NCBI GenBank assembly: GCA_002914805.1
Contig: JXTB01000743.1
Location: 85,421 to 149,420, forward strand
DNA from: Parasponia andersonii
Taxonomy: Eukaryota; Streptophyta; Magnoliopsida; Rosales; Cannabaceae
DNA length: 64,000 nucleotides
Direction of reading: 5' to 3'
Shown here: piece after piece, positions 22,202 to 33,433 of the stretch
How the letters are laid out: each line of letters begins with the position of its first letter
Position numbering within the stretch: the first letter of the stretch is position 1
Made by a program: the position numbers and the translations under genes
The notes under the pieces: model-generated
The model's database searches: none
The model's input: the letters and a program-made list of their open reading frames with translations, nothing else
Told to the model about the DNA's origin: nothing

Positions 22202-25200
22202 GGCTTCGAACCAAAACTAGAAGCTCTGCCCCGTCGTAGATTCGGAGTTGGATTCACTGAGGAGACAGTTATGCTTCCCTAGCAGAGTTACATTGCAAAG
22301 GGTCGAGGGCCCTACGGATTGGTACCTTCGGCCCTCTGCCCCCAAGGCTTTATAATTTTGGGGAGGAGGCATCTGGAATGGCTGCAGTTTCCCCTTCCTC
22401 CCCTGATCCATCAGTTCTTTACTCTGACGGGGATCCACCTGATGCAGCTGAATGCTAACAAAGTCATGATCTTGATGGGGCTCTCTGCCCTGTCAGTTCT
22501 CTATAACATACATATCGATCTGGAGGTGGTCTTTTATGTCTACAAGCTCACCTTCATGCCCAAAAAGAGCTCCTACCCCACTTTCTACCTCTAACTACTC
22601 CCGGGACGCCATATTTTCTGGGACTTGCTGAGGTCAGACAAGCAATGGGACTCCCACTCTAGGCTGTACACCGTCGGAGGGGCGTGGTGCTCTCCTTGGG
22701 TGAATGGGGAGCACTTCCAAGTTCCTTCATTTTTTCTGCAGAGTAAGTACTAGGTCGTGATTTTCGGGTCTACATTCACCTCGTCTGTTATTGCTCATGA
22801 TATTTTTCCTTGTGCAGCCTCTGTAGAAGAAAGCATATTTGAGCCGCAATTGTCGGTGGGGCGGCTCAAGGAGCTGGAGGGGATCGTCATTTTTGGGTCC
22901 CCTAGGGATTGCCGACACATCCAGGCCATCCTGAACCCCCAGGTGATGAATATGATGCCTAGGATGATCTCATACCTTCCTTTCTCGTTGGATACCTGGG
23001 TCATCACAAAGCACTTGCAGAGCCAGCTTGACGCCCCGGCTCTAAACCGGTTCCGCCAGGATGAGCAGAGTCGCATCGCCATGGTGGGTCGTCAGGTTAC
23101 AAATTCGAGCCAGCTGGCGGCTCCCTACGACCTGGTGGCGCCGACTAGCCACGAGCTCGAAGAGGCTGTCAGGCTCGTGGCCGAGGAGTGCGTCAGGCTC
23201 CATAGAGAGGAAGCCGCCGCCCCCAAGAGAGTTAAGGGTGAGTTTATTTTCACATTCTGGAACTCCGTCGATCGGGTTATAGCTGCGTTCTAACTACGTT
23301 GCTTGCTCTTCATAGGTTCTGATGCAGGCCCTTCGGCAGACCCTTCCCCAGTCAAGGGGAGTGCCGCTATACACAAGGCTCGGTCCAAAGTATCCGCTGG
23401 TCGGCATCTTGTGGTGTCCTTAGAGGACGAAGCACCTACGGTCTCCTCTTCCGGTGCAAGCGGACCTCCGACTTGGGAGACGACGGCCATAAAATTCATA
23501 TATAGCAAAGAGGCACCTTCGAGCCTGCTCGGGGAATCCACTGCTCCGACCTCTTCCACCCCCAACTCCGATTCGAAGATGAGCACGAGATTCGATGCTG
23601 GTTGCCCCCGTGGGGAGATTGCTGAGCTCAGCGGGGGGACTTCGAGGTTGAAATCTCAGCTGTCTTCCCCTCCCCCGGTCACAATAAAGCGGTGTCACAA
23701 GGTCGACTCATCCAAAGAGAAGAAAGGCCCAGTAGGGAAGAGGGGCAGGGTTGCCCCCTCTTCTGACAGCGATGACGACGGGGCCACGCTGACCCTCATA
23801 AGGAGGAGAAGATCGGTGCGTGGTGGCCCGTCAGGGGGGATTGGTCAAGACAAGACCGAAAAATCACATTCAGGCGGGGCTCCAATGGGGGTGGCAACCA
23901 AAACTACCAATGCAGCAGCAATCACTGTGGCGTCTTCTGCTGAGGATGCGCCACCCCTAGCTGTTGGCGAAGGCACACTCGGCGACGCCTAGCTTTCTAC
24001 TGTCCCTACCACCACTATTTCAGGAGCGCCGAAAAGAGCTACGGGAGCGTGTCCAATGGGAGGAGAGGGTGTCCTCATGGTTGGCTGGATGGAGTCACGT
24101 TTCTCAGATGCGGACAACACCCAAAGAGAGGGTCAAGCTGCGGAGCCCGAGCTGGAGGTGCTCTCCTTGGAGAACGTTGAGCTCGTCGCTGGCCGTAACA
24201 TTGCGTAGGTTTGGCTCGTCTGGCCGCCACCTCCATGTCTTTTGGCATCTTCGCTGAACACTGACCTCCCTTTCTTGTATCTTGCAGCTAGCCACCGTCC
24301 AGTCCTTCTATTCTTCTCGTATCAGGGAGCTGACCGAGGAGTTGAACTCTCATTCTACGCTGGCCAAGCGGAGCGAGGCCGCCCTTGCCAAGTTGATGGC
24401 TGACTTCAACTTGTATCGGAGCCTAGATGAGGCTAGGGTCAGCAGCACGGTGACTCACACTCTGAGTGTCGAGAGGGTCAGGTGTGAGGAGCTAGTTGCA
24501 AAGTTGGCCGAGGCAGAGGCCGACAAGATCGCTCAATCCAAGGCCGCCAGGATGACCCAAAACGAGCTCAGGGTCAAGGAGCAAGACCTGCATTACGCAG
24601 AGGCAGAGATGGGGCAGGCTTTCATCGCTCGCGACAGGGCTATCAATAATGCTAAAGAGGCGAGGAAAGCGGAGACGAAAGCCAAACTTGAGGCTCATTC
24701 CCTACAACGCAGACTCGACTGATCCAAAGATGTAAACCAACATCTTTGCTTGGATCACAAAAAATTGATGGGGGCTCATGCAGAGTTGTCTCGCAAGCAC
24801 GGTGAAGACCTCGCCGACATTAACAGCTTTTTGGTCGACTTGTCGCAGCGGCAGGCGGCGCTGAGGGATAGACTGACGGACATGGAGAAACTGAAGACGA
24901 GGTACTAGAGGCAAGTGGATGTCCTTTCTGCAGAAAGCTACAGGTCTGGCTGGGAGAACAGGGAATTCGAAGGCCACGCGGAGGTGATAACACCAGACTA
25001 GTTTGATGAGCAGAAAGACATCGAGAGGGACCATTATTCCATCAAGCACTATATGCAGCAGCTAGGGGATGAGATTAACATCGTGTACCCTATTGATGTG
25101 CTGAAGATGCTCGACAAAGAAAAAGACGGGCCCTCTATATCCGCCTCTGTTGCCAAGGAGATTGTCCTCACTTCCAGTCTGCTAGAGTAAGCCTCGGAGG

Positions 25201-25355
25201 TTCCTAGCGATCAGCCTGATCTTGGGGCCTTAACTGGCGATGGGTGTGGTGTGGTCGTTTTGTCCAGCGATGATTTTGACCCTGGTACGTCACCCTCTGC
25301 TGGAGCTGGTCCAAGTGCCGAAACTGGCTGCGCTCCCCTGGCTGGAGGTAATTAG
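22202..25355 (+). pseudogene. Antisense extra gene of element 1: PF04195-like ('putative gypsy type transposon') protein with coiled coil
   Basis: Runs opposite to gag-pol. The start region (MASNQN, then a stop, then ELDSLRRQL) and the block LPPLIHQFFTLTGIHLMQLN, followed by KQWDSHSRLYTVGGAW, resemble plant proteins annotated as putative gypsy-type transposon (PF04195). Two clean GT-AG introns, 22743-22817 (75 bp) and 23238-23315 (78 bp), join frames exactly. A Ser/Pro/Lys-rich linker follows. From 24289 to about 25100 comes a long heptad-like segment rich in Glu, Lys, Ala and Leu (RIRELTEELNSHSTLAKRSE), a probable coiled coil. A few stops (TAG, TGA) and at least two frame breaks make it a pseudogene. 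Molecular role unknown. The end at 25355 is a stop in the last open frame; more exons may follow. Confidence 0.75.
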
Positions 25356-25479
25356 GGCCTCTTGCTCTGTGCATTTGTAAAGTTGACCCTTGTTGTAACC
25401 ATCTATTTAAATAATAGAAACCGTGCTGTTTTCTCAATTTTATTCCTTTCTCTCACTCTTTTTGTTGACCGCGTTTCAG

Positions 25480-25888
25480 GTTAGGGTCAGATATCATATA
25501 CGACGCCATTCCCTTGTCGGCAGCGCGGCTGGCATTTGGGTTTGACTCGGTCGTATATGATTTCAAGTTCTTAGTGAATTCTCCTCGTACTATGATCGAC
25601 AAGATTAGCTCTGGAGATTGGGATGTGAGTTTCGGCTCATCCGATTTTGAGGATGTATAACCTCTGTTATGACTTGTCTTGGCAGAATTCGACCCGCGCG
25701 TGTGGCTGGACTTCTCTGATCCTAAATGGGAACGCGTCAGGAACCAGCTCCAGGGGTTGGTTGACCACTGTTTAGACCCGTCGCTACAGAGGAAAAGGCC
25801 CAGGCTCGGCTCTTATCAGGAGCAAACAGGGCACTACCACTCTGATGTGTCCCTGCGAGTCCGTCCAAAACCTGCTTCTTACAAGTAA
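25480..25888 (+). other. Possible further exons of the antisense gene in element 1
   Basis: Two short open blocks on the + strand follow AG acceptor-like sites: 25480-25660 (with DAIPLSAARLAFGFDS) and 25685-25888 (with EFDPRVWLDFSDPKWERV). They read like protein rather than noise and lie downstream of the coiled coil. I do not recognise them, and a join to the main gene is inferred only from strand and position. Confidence 0.35.
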
Positions 25889-25979
25889 AGCTTCCAGGTG
25901 CGTGTCCCTGTCGACCATGCATTTTGTATTTTAGGAAATAATAAACAGTGTTTGGTTTGAACTTCTGTCTTCATGCCTA

Positions 25980-26655
25980 GTCTTGTACTGGACTACTTCC
26001 AACGGGTAAGCTCTAACTCTATTCATTCCCAGTCCACGCGTAATTAAACCGCTCTCTGGGTAGGGTCTGCTTCCAACAGGTAGACCCTGACCCCTCTCAC
26101 CTTTGTCTCGCACGCGTCTAAAATACTCTCTGGGGAGGGTCTGCTTCCAACGGGTAGACCTAGACTTCGCTTGCCTTTGTCTTTGTGCGGCAAAAGTGCT
26201 ATCTGGAAAGGGTCTGCTTCCAACGGGTAGACCCTGACCCTACTTTTCTTTAGCTTTTCGTATAGCTGAGATGCTCCTTAGGGAGGGTCTACTTCCAACG
26301 AGTGGACCCTGACCCTGTTTTCCTTTAGCTTTTCGTATAGCTAAGATGCTCCTTAGGGAGGATCTACTTCTAATGGGTAGACCATGTCCCTGCTTTTATT
26401 TAGCTTTTCACATTGCTAAGGCACTCCTTAAGGAGGGTCTACTTCCAACGGGTGGACCTTGACCCTGCTTTCCTTTAGCTTTTCGTATAGCTAAGATGCT
26501 TTTTAGGGAGGATATACTTCCAACGGATAGACATTGTCTCTGTTTTCATTTAGCTTTTCGTATGGCTAAGGCGCTCCTTAGGGAGGGTCTACTTCCAAAG
26601 GGTAGACCCTGTCTCTGCTTTCCTTTGAGGGCAGGCCGCAAGTTTTCGCCGCGCG
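25980..26655. repeat. 74-bp tandem repeat, nine units, in element 1
   Basis: The phrase CTTCCAACGGGTAGACC recurs with its phase at 25996, 26070, 26144, 26218, 26292, 26368, 26442, 26518 and 26592: spacings of 74-76 bp. Later units also share TTTAGCTTTTCGTATAGCTAAG. It lies between integrase and the antisense gene, the variable 3' region where Tat/Ogre-type elements often carry tandem repeats. Confidence 0.93.
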
Positions 26656-26699
26656 GTCTATCACCTTTCGCACGTCCTCACGGGTCGTGGGTGAGCGAC

Positions 26700-26945
26700 G
26701 TGATCCCTGTAGTACGCTTCTTGATGGGGCTGGCTGGCAAGTTTTTTTGTTGCGCGGCTCTTTCCTCTTCATACGTTTTCTCGGGCCATCAGCAAGCCTT
26801 TTATTGCACGATGTAATTCCCATAGTACGATCATTTTTGAGATCTGCTGGCAAGTTTTTGGTTGCTCAGCTCTTTTCTCTTCGTACGTTTTCAAGGGCCA
26901 TCGGCTAGCATTTTATTGCACGATGTGATTCCCATAGTACGATCT
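26700..26945. repeat. About 112-bp tandem repeat, two units plus a stub, in element 1
   Basis: GTGATCCC-GTAGTACG at 26700 recurs as GTAATTCCCATAGTACG at 26813 and GTGATTCCCATAGTACG at 26925. Between them, GCTGGCAAGTTTTT and TTTTATTGCACGATGT are also repeated. It is separate from the 74-bp array. Confidence 0.85.
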
Positions 26946-27080
26946 TTGATTGTGCGAATAGTACAGTGGCAGACCCTTTTCCATAGCAATCCAAAGGATA
27001 AATCCGTGTGGTAGAAAACTTGACTTGTTTTGGAATTAAGCTTTTTAATAATATAAGCATTTACGTGGGTCTTACAACAT

Positions 27081-28300
27081 TTACATGTGTCTTACACGTG
27101 ATACTTTTTCAAGTGCTGTGCATTCCACATGTTCGGTAGGCTCTTCCCGGACATACGCACCATTGTCAAGTGCTTTGATCACCTCATAGGGTCCAATCCA
27201 ATTGGAGTCTAGCTTCGAGGAATTCCCTGTTCTAACCTTCAGGACCCAATCCCCGACATTAAATCGACGAGCGCTAACCTTGTTGGTGTAGTAGGACCTG
27301 GCTTGCTGGTGGTATGAGGCCAGGCAGGCCAGGGCCATGTTTCTCGTTTCTTCCAGGAGGTCTGTGTTGTGGCTTAGCTGCTGCTCGTTCAGTGGGGCAT
27401 CTCTTACCACTTCGGAGCGAAGGGTCGGAAGGCCAATCTCGGTCGGGATCAGAGCCTCTGACCCGTAGACCATGGCGAATGGCGTTCTTCCTGTCGACCT
27501 CTGCTCTGTGTTTCGATGGGCCCACACAGTGGCTGGTAGCTCTTCTAACCACCTGTATTTAGCCTCCTGCAAGTTCTTTTTGATATTGCTGAATATGCCT
27601 TGTTTGTTGCCTCTGTTTGGCCGTTTCCCTGAGGATAGTTCACGAATGAGAAGCTGAGCCTTATATCATACAGCTCACACAGTTCCTTAAGCTTAGCATT
27701 CTGGAACTGTGTGCCATAATTAGCGTGTATCTCTTTCGGAATCCCGTATCAACAGATTATGTTTTTCTAAATGAAGTTAATTGTATCTGCCCTACTAACG
27801 GTCGCGTAGGCTTCAGCCTCTACCCATTTGGTGAAATAGTCTGTGGCCAGCAAGAAGTACCTTCTTCCTCTTGGACTTCTGGGGAGCTCTCCAACGATGT
27901 CCAGGCCCCATTTGGCAAACAGCCAAGGAGTTATGTTCGAATGGAGTTCCTCCGCGGGTTGGCATTTCATGGGGACGAACCTCTGGCACTTATCACATTT
28001 CTTGACAAATTGGGCTATCTCGGTCATCATGTATGGCCAGAAGTATCCAGCCGTCAGAGCTTTAGGGGCGAGGCTACATTTGCCAGAGTGATTGCCGCAT
28101 GCTCCCTCGTGGATTTCCTCCATCAGTTTCTGCGCTTCGACGGGACCTATACACCACAGCATCGGTCCCACTATCGATCTCCTATACAGTCGCTCCCCTA
28201 CCATCGAGTATCTGGCAGCCTTCAGTCTGATTGACCTTGCTTCTTGGGGTCCGCGGGCAAGTTTCCCAATGCCAAATACTGGGTGATGGGTTTCATCCAC
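27081..28300 (-). pseudogene. Integrase region of element 1 pol
   Basis: Read leftward, this is the integrase that would insert the cDNA copy into the host genome. The N-terminal HHCC zinc-binding region (HEGACGNHSG...CDKCQRF) and the first part of the DDE core (ATDYFTKWVEAEAY) lie in 27767-28300. The C-terminal part (FAMVYGSEALIPTEIGLPT, then the GPYEV chromatin/DNA-binding region) lies in 27081-27572. Stops and a frame change between the two parts interrupt the catalytic core. Confidence 0.85.
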
Positions 28301-29330
28301 CCCTCGTCTACGGAGCCGGTTGCAAATACATGGTGTGCGGGGGTCTCCGAAGGGTCCCTTATGTTCTTGCCCTCTTGGAGAATCTCTGCATGTCCGGTCA
28401 TTCCCCCGATCGATGTGCTCTTAGCTACCTCGTCGGCCTTCTGGTTCATCTCCCTAGGAATCTGTTCGATATTGAAATTGCTAAAGCGGGTTTTCACCCC
28501 CATTACCTTGGAGAAGTACATGTGTAATCTCGGCTCTTTCACTTCGAAGTCTCCTCTGACTTGACCCACGATTAACTGTGAGTCGGTCTTTACTGCGATG
28601 CTCTCCACTCCAAAGTGCAGAGCTAGTTCAAGGCCTTGCAGTAGTGCCTCGTACTCTGCCTCGTTGTTCGTTGCCTGGAAACCGAGCCTCAAAGACTTCT
28701 CTACTCTGAGTCCTATTGGGGTCTGCAGGACTATCCCGATACCTGACCCCGAGGCATTCGTGGATCCGTCGTTGTAGAGAATCCAGGTTGAAGGGAGGTG
28801 AGGCTGAGACGTCTGAGACGGGTTGTGCAGCTCGCCGAAGGATTTGATTTCCACTAGGAAACCTGCTATGACTTGCCCTTTCTTCATCACTCGAGGCCGA
28901 TACTCGATGTCGTATATCCCCAGTTCGATGGTCCACTTGGTTAGTCATCCCGATAGGTCCAGCTTAGCCAAGATTTACCGGATGGGAAAATCTGTATACA
29001 CGGTAACCGAGTGTGCCTCAAAGTATTGCCTGAGTCTCTTCTTAGCGTTGACCAGAGCGATGACCAGTTTCTCTGCTATACTATATCACGTCTCGATATC
29101 TAGGATCATGCAGCTTGTATAAAACACCAGCTTCTGCTTGCTATCTTCCTCGACGAATAGTACGGTGCTAACCACTACTTCGGACACTGCTAAATAAGCG
29201 TATAGGCGTTCCCCCTCTGCTGGGGAAGCCAGGATAGGCGGATGACTTAAGTACAGCTTGAGATTTGTCAGTGCCTTGTCCTGCTCCTCCCCCCAGACGA
29301 CAGTGGAGCTTCTCTTTAGGCATTAGAAGA
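28301..29330 (-). pseudogene. RNase H region(s) of element 1 pol
   Basis: The segment downstream of RT contains the RNase H used to degrade the RNA template. A well-preserved domain at about 28300-28800 has YNDGSTNASGSGIG, NNEAEYEALLQGLELA and TDSQLIVGQV; the usual first Asp is in DGS. A more decayed RNase H-like segment precedes it at about 28900-29330, consistent with the dual RNase H seen in Tat-lineage elements. Stops separate the two. Confidence 0.75.
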
Positions 29331-29337
29331 AAGGCTT

Positions 29338-30200
29338 TCATCGATCAGACATCTTAGAGATGAACCAGCTCAGAGCGACTATCTTCCTGGTTAGGTGTTG
29401 GACCTCCCGAATAGTCGAGGGTCTCTGCACATCTGCGATTGAGGACAACTGGGTCAGGTTGGCCTCAATACCCCTTCTGCTCACGATGTTCCCCAGGAAC
29501 TGGCTGGAGGACACCCCGAACGCGCATTTTCTGGGGTTCAGACGCATTCGATATTGCCTCAGAATCTGAAAACATTCGTCTAGATGTCTCAGATGGTCCG
29601 AAGCTTCTCTGCTCTTTATGACCATGTCGTCGATGTAGACTTCCATAGTCTTCCCTAGCAGCCCAGCGAGCATTTTGTTCATGAGCCTCTGGTAGGTTGC
29701 CCTTGTGTTCTTCAAACCAAATGGTATGCGTCTATAACAGTACAGACCTCACTCCGTAATAAACGCCGTGTGGATCTGGTCTTCCTCATACAGGGGGATC
29801 TGGTTGTATCCAGAGTAGGCATCCAGGAAGCTCATCCTATCAAATCCCGCCGTTGCATCTACCATTTGGTCGATCCTTGGCAAGAGGAAGCTATCCTTCA
29901 AGCAGGCCTTGTTCAGGTTGGTGAAGTCTACGTAAGTACGGTCATCGCCATTTTTCTTCTTCACCACCACCGGGTTGGAGACCCAGCACGTGTATACGCA
30001 TTCCATGATCAGGCCATTCTCCAGTAGCATCTCTACCTCCTTGTCGATCACCCTGTTTTTCTCTGGCATGAACCTTCAGGGACTCTTCTTGACTGAAGGG
30101 AAATTGGGGTCTATGTTCAGCCAGTGGCAGGCGTGCATGTGGTATATCCCAGGCATGTCGTTGTGGGACCACATGAAGACGTCTTCGTTCTACCTCAGAA
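29338..30200 (-). pseudogene. Reverse transcriptase region of element 1 pol
   Basis: Fingers and palm motifs are clear: VVVKKKNGDDRTYVDFTNLN, then FLDAYSGYNQI and TAFITE in 29749-30069, and MNKMLAGLLGKTMEVYIDDM in 29338-29715. The catalytic YIDD box is at about 29626-29637. A stop and frame change near 29720-29750 split the domain between TAFITE and the LMNKM block. Functional only in principle; this copy cannot make full pol. Confidence 0.88.
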
Positions 30201-30372
30201 ACCCCAACATCTTGTTCTTTTCCTCCTCGGGCAACAAGGCCCCGATTAAGACTACCTTCACCGGTTCTACCTCTTTCAAAGGGACTGCTACTAGCTCCTC
30301 GATCGTAGATTCTGTCCCGTCAGGTTCCTCTTCGATCCACTTCATGTATGCTGGTAGGCGGTCCTTTGATTG

Positions 30373-31107
30373 CTATCTGTCCCTTGTCGAGGCACTCGCG
30401 CTCGCATCAGCTCCACTCAGGGCAGTTGAAAAATATTTCCTCGCAGAGGCCTGGTCTCCCTTGATGTCTATCGTATAGGTACTAATCCTTGATAGATATC
30501 TTAAGACCTGGTGGAGGGTGGAGGCAACCCCATGCATTGCGTGGATCCATCCTCTCCCCATGACGACGTTAAAGGAGGATTGGCAGTCGATGACGATGAA
30601 GTCCACGTCCAAGAATCTCTCTGCAGCATAGACCTTCAAGGTCACGATGCCCAAGGGGCTGACCTTAGTACTGTCAAAAGTGAACAGCAGCTGACAGGTC
30701 GGCCTGAGTGCGTTTCGATTCAGGCCCATACTCTCGAACGTGCTGAGGAACAGGACATCGACGCTGCTCCCACCGTTGATCAGGACCCCTCCGACCAACG
30801 CGGAGTCGATCTGCAGCTTAATCACCAAGGAGTCGTCGTGAGGCAGGCGCACCATGGTCAAATCTTGCTGGGTGAAGTTGATGGGGGCGACAGAGACGCA
30901 GCTTTCTCCCATCATCAAATGGTTGACGAAATGGCCCATCCTCCTCAAGCGCTTCACTCTTTCTTCGGTCTTTTTGAGGCATTTTTTCTTCTTCTCCTGA
31001 CCCTGGGTCGGCTCTGGTCTACCCACGATGGTTGGGACTATCCTCGGGGCCTGCTCTCCTGATCCGGGGCCTGCATCTTCCTGTGGCTGGATTCCGCCGG
31101 TCTTCAT
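30373..31107 (-). pseudogene. Protease region of element 1 (catalytic Asp replaced)
   Basis: An open 244-codon stretch with a Lys-rich linker, then a retropepsin-like fold: INGGSSVDVLFLSTFESMGL at the active-site loop and FNVVMGRGWIH near its end. Tat-type proteases usually have a D-x-G-S loop; here the Asp position is Asn, so this copy should be inactive. It sits between gag and RT as expected. Confidence 0.8.
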
Positions 31108-31269
31108 GTACTACTTCAACTTGCCGGAATGGATCGCTATCATAACCTGCGTGTAAAGGTTGCAGCAGTTTATGGTGTCATGCCCGTGATCCTTGTGAAA
31201 TTGGCAGTACCTGTTCCTATTTTTCATGTGCTCAGGAACGCCGGACTTAGGCGGGTCTTTGAAAATTCC

Positions 31270-32513
31270 CCTATCCCTGTTTTAGAGGTAGATCACATCG
31301 ATCAGCGTATTGAGCTCGTATTTCGACATTGGGTCACGAGACGCCTTCCTCCTCTTGCCACCTTCTTGACCGCCTTGGGTGGGGGCTTCCTGTTTCGGAG
31401 TCGGCCCTTGGTCTGGCACGGGTCTCTTTACCCCTTGCGGGGCCAAGGTGTGCGCCGGCGCTATTGTTATCACAGCGGAGGCCTTGGGCACTTTCTGGCA
31501 GCTTTCCAGCACCCTAAATACCCCTTCCGACTTTACCTGGATGTCTACCATATCGTACGGAAGGTTCAAAAGCAGATGGTCCAATAGCATCGATCCTAGC
31601 TGTAGGCCCCTGACAAACGAGCCTGCGGCTTGGACCGAATCGGCATTGTGCACTAGGGACATTACTTCTAGGAAACGCGACAGGTATTCTCTCAGAGACT
31701 CGTTCGCGGTTTGTTCCAACCGGTCAAGTTCTCACATGGTTTTCTGCTGCCTCCGGGCACCTACGTACTGCTTTAAGAAAAGTTTACAGAAATCTTCGTA
31801 CTCGTTTATGGATTTCTTTGGGAGCTGTCTGAACCATAATAGGTCACAACCTCGTCCCTGGTTTCCAAGATTATCTTCTGCTGAAAGTGGTATATGTGAT
31901 CAAAGGGATCTGTTTTCCCCTCGAACGGCCTAAAGGTCGGGGTTGTGAAGTCTCTCAGCTTGGGCTCTATCTGGATCCAGTCGGCGAAGGCCGTCCAGTT
32001 GATCCCTCGCACAGTTTGCTCTGCCAGATCATATGGGGTCTGGCTGTGATGGGCCCCAAGAGTCTTACTCAGCTCTGCCATCATTTCTTGCTTCCAATTG
32101 GGAAGCACACCTTCCGAGCTTTCTTGGAGTCTTCTGTCCATTGTCGCTCCAACTTGGAAAGGCCTTGTCTGGCTTTGTCGCTCTTCCTGCATCCGCGATC
32201 TAGATGGGGCGAGACCTTTCCTCGACGGTTGGCCCCCAGACTCTTGTTGGACCTCTTCACCAAAGTCTTCCCTTCACTCGCTCCTGGCTTCGCTTGCCAG
32301 CAGCCCTTCGAGGCGGGCATTATCTCTGCACACTTCTGCGACTTCATCTTTTAAACCCAGGATGGCCTCGTGGGCAGTCTCTGCCTTCCGGTTTGCTTCT
32401 GCCAGGGCGACGAGCATCTGGTCCAGCTTTTGCTCCAAACCCGGTTGTGCTTCCCGGAAGCTTCCTTCGGCGTCGGGACGTGTGCTCCTGGTTGTCACTC
32501 TTGAGGGTGCCAT
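31270..32513 (-). pseudogene. gag of element 1
   Basis: Starts at the ATG at 32513 (MAPSRVTTRSTRPDAEGSF), about 100 bp inside the right LTR. A short coiled-coil stretch (LVALAEANRKAETAHEA) comes first, then the retrotransposon gag domain (FEGKTDPFDHIYHFQQKIIL, and later MEQTANESLREYLSRFLEV with LLLNLPYDMVDIQ). It ends near a basic tail. Frame changes occur near 32280 and 31800. Gag builds the cytoplasmic particle in active copies. Confidence 0.8.
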
Positions 32514-32594
32514 CTTCCGATGTTGTATGGCCTTTTTGTTTGGGGAAAGCGCGATCGTGAGACTCCTACTCTTTCTCTCGCACTCAAAGTCGTT

Positions 32595-32610
32595 CCCACA
32601 GACGGCGCCA
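32595..32610 (-). other. Primer-binding site of element 1
   Basis: On the - strand TGGCGCCGTCTGTGGG begins 3 bases after the 5' LTR. TGGCGCC is a common 5' part of primer sites in plant gypsy elements. It fixes the direction of transcription as leftward. Confidence 0.8.
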
Positions 32611-32613
32611 AAC

Positions 32614-33433
32614 TGTTAGAGCGATTTTCACCAGCCGTCCACGTATCTCTGAACTGCTGATGTTGTATCCTCTAACTGTCTATGTATCCTTGCTATCCCA
32701 AAGTGCTTTTGAATTCAGACAGGGTCGGAGAGGCGGGGGAGGCCACCTGCAAAGATTTTCCGATGCTTAAATTAGTTGTTTATCTTTGATTCAGGGTAGC
32801 AAAGATTTAGTTTTTCTCTGTGTGAGTATATCTTTTTCTCTTGCTCATAAACTTTTAAATATTTCTTTTTGTATGCGTACATGCTTCTCTTCTTTTTAGG
32901 GACGCATAGCTCATATATATAGTCTTGGAACTGTGAACCTCATATATATAGTATCTTTTCTCATCAGGACTTACTCCAGAGATCACGGGCCATGATTACC
33001 ATGACTCTCCCTGCATTGTCGTGGCCTAGTTTCCGCCGTCCCCTATGGCTCGAGCCTGTCAGGGGCGAGTCTTTGACAAACCGCCGTTCTGTCAGGACGA
33101 TTTGCCTAATGCGCGCACCTACTCAGGATCGTATTAAATATCCTATCTGGATCTGGAATAGCGCGCTACCATTCAGGGGTCTTCTGAAGGAAGACCCTCG
33201 AGCCTCCTGACCCCAGCCGTCGAGGTAGGAAATGAGCTGGGCCGAACCGATCCAAGGTCTGGAATAGATTTGGCCCTGGCCCCTGACATCTCACAGGTCC
33301 ATTCGGTATCACGTGCAACTCGCATGGCTTTTAAATGGTCACTCTAGACATATGACGAATGACGTGCACCCCTCATGACCTGTTATGCCACGTAATCATC
33401 CACATAGTACATGATCTAGGAAAGGGCCCCACA
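32614..33433 (-). repeat. 5' LTR of element 1 (right end in the window)
   Basis: 820 bp, starts TGTTAGAGCG and ends GGGCCCCACA in + orientation. It pairs with 21007-21840. CAGAC follows immediately at 33434-33438. Confidence 0.93.

Larger units (their letters stand above)
21007..33433 (-). mobile_element. Ty3/gypsy LTR retrotransposon (Tat-like), element 1, with antisense extra gene
   Basis: A 12.4-kb element bounded by TG...CA LTRs (21007-21840 and 32614-33433) and a perfect 5-bp target duplication CAGAC (21002-21006 and 33434-33438). It is transcribed leftward: primer site next to the right LTR, then gag, protease, reverse transcriptase, RNase H and integrase (RT before integrase, so gypsy order). 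An extra gene in the opposite direction and tandem repeats lie between integrase and the left LTR. Non-LTR coding parts are clearly GC-richer than the surrounding DNA. Every pol frame has stops or shifts, so the copy is inactive. By eye the first 200 bp of the LTRs differ at about one base in ten. Confidence 0.93.

Noticed and set aside
22795..23698. Open frames on the - strand across the antisense gene of element 1
   Set aside because: They are shadows of the spliced + strand gene; codon pattern and introns support the + strand reading.
30511..31062. Long + strand frames over gag, protease and pol of element 1
   Set aside because: They are complementary-strand shadows of clearly recognisable gag-pol domains.
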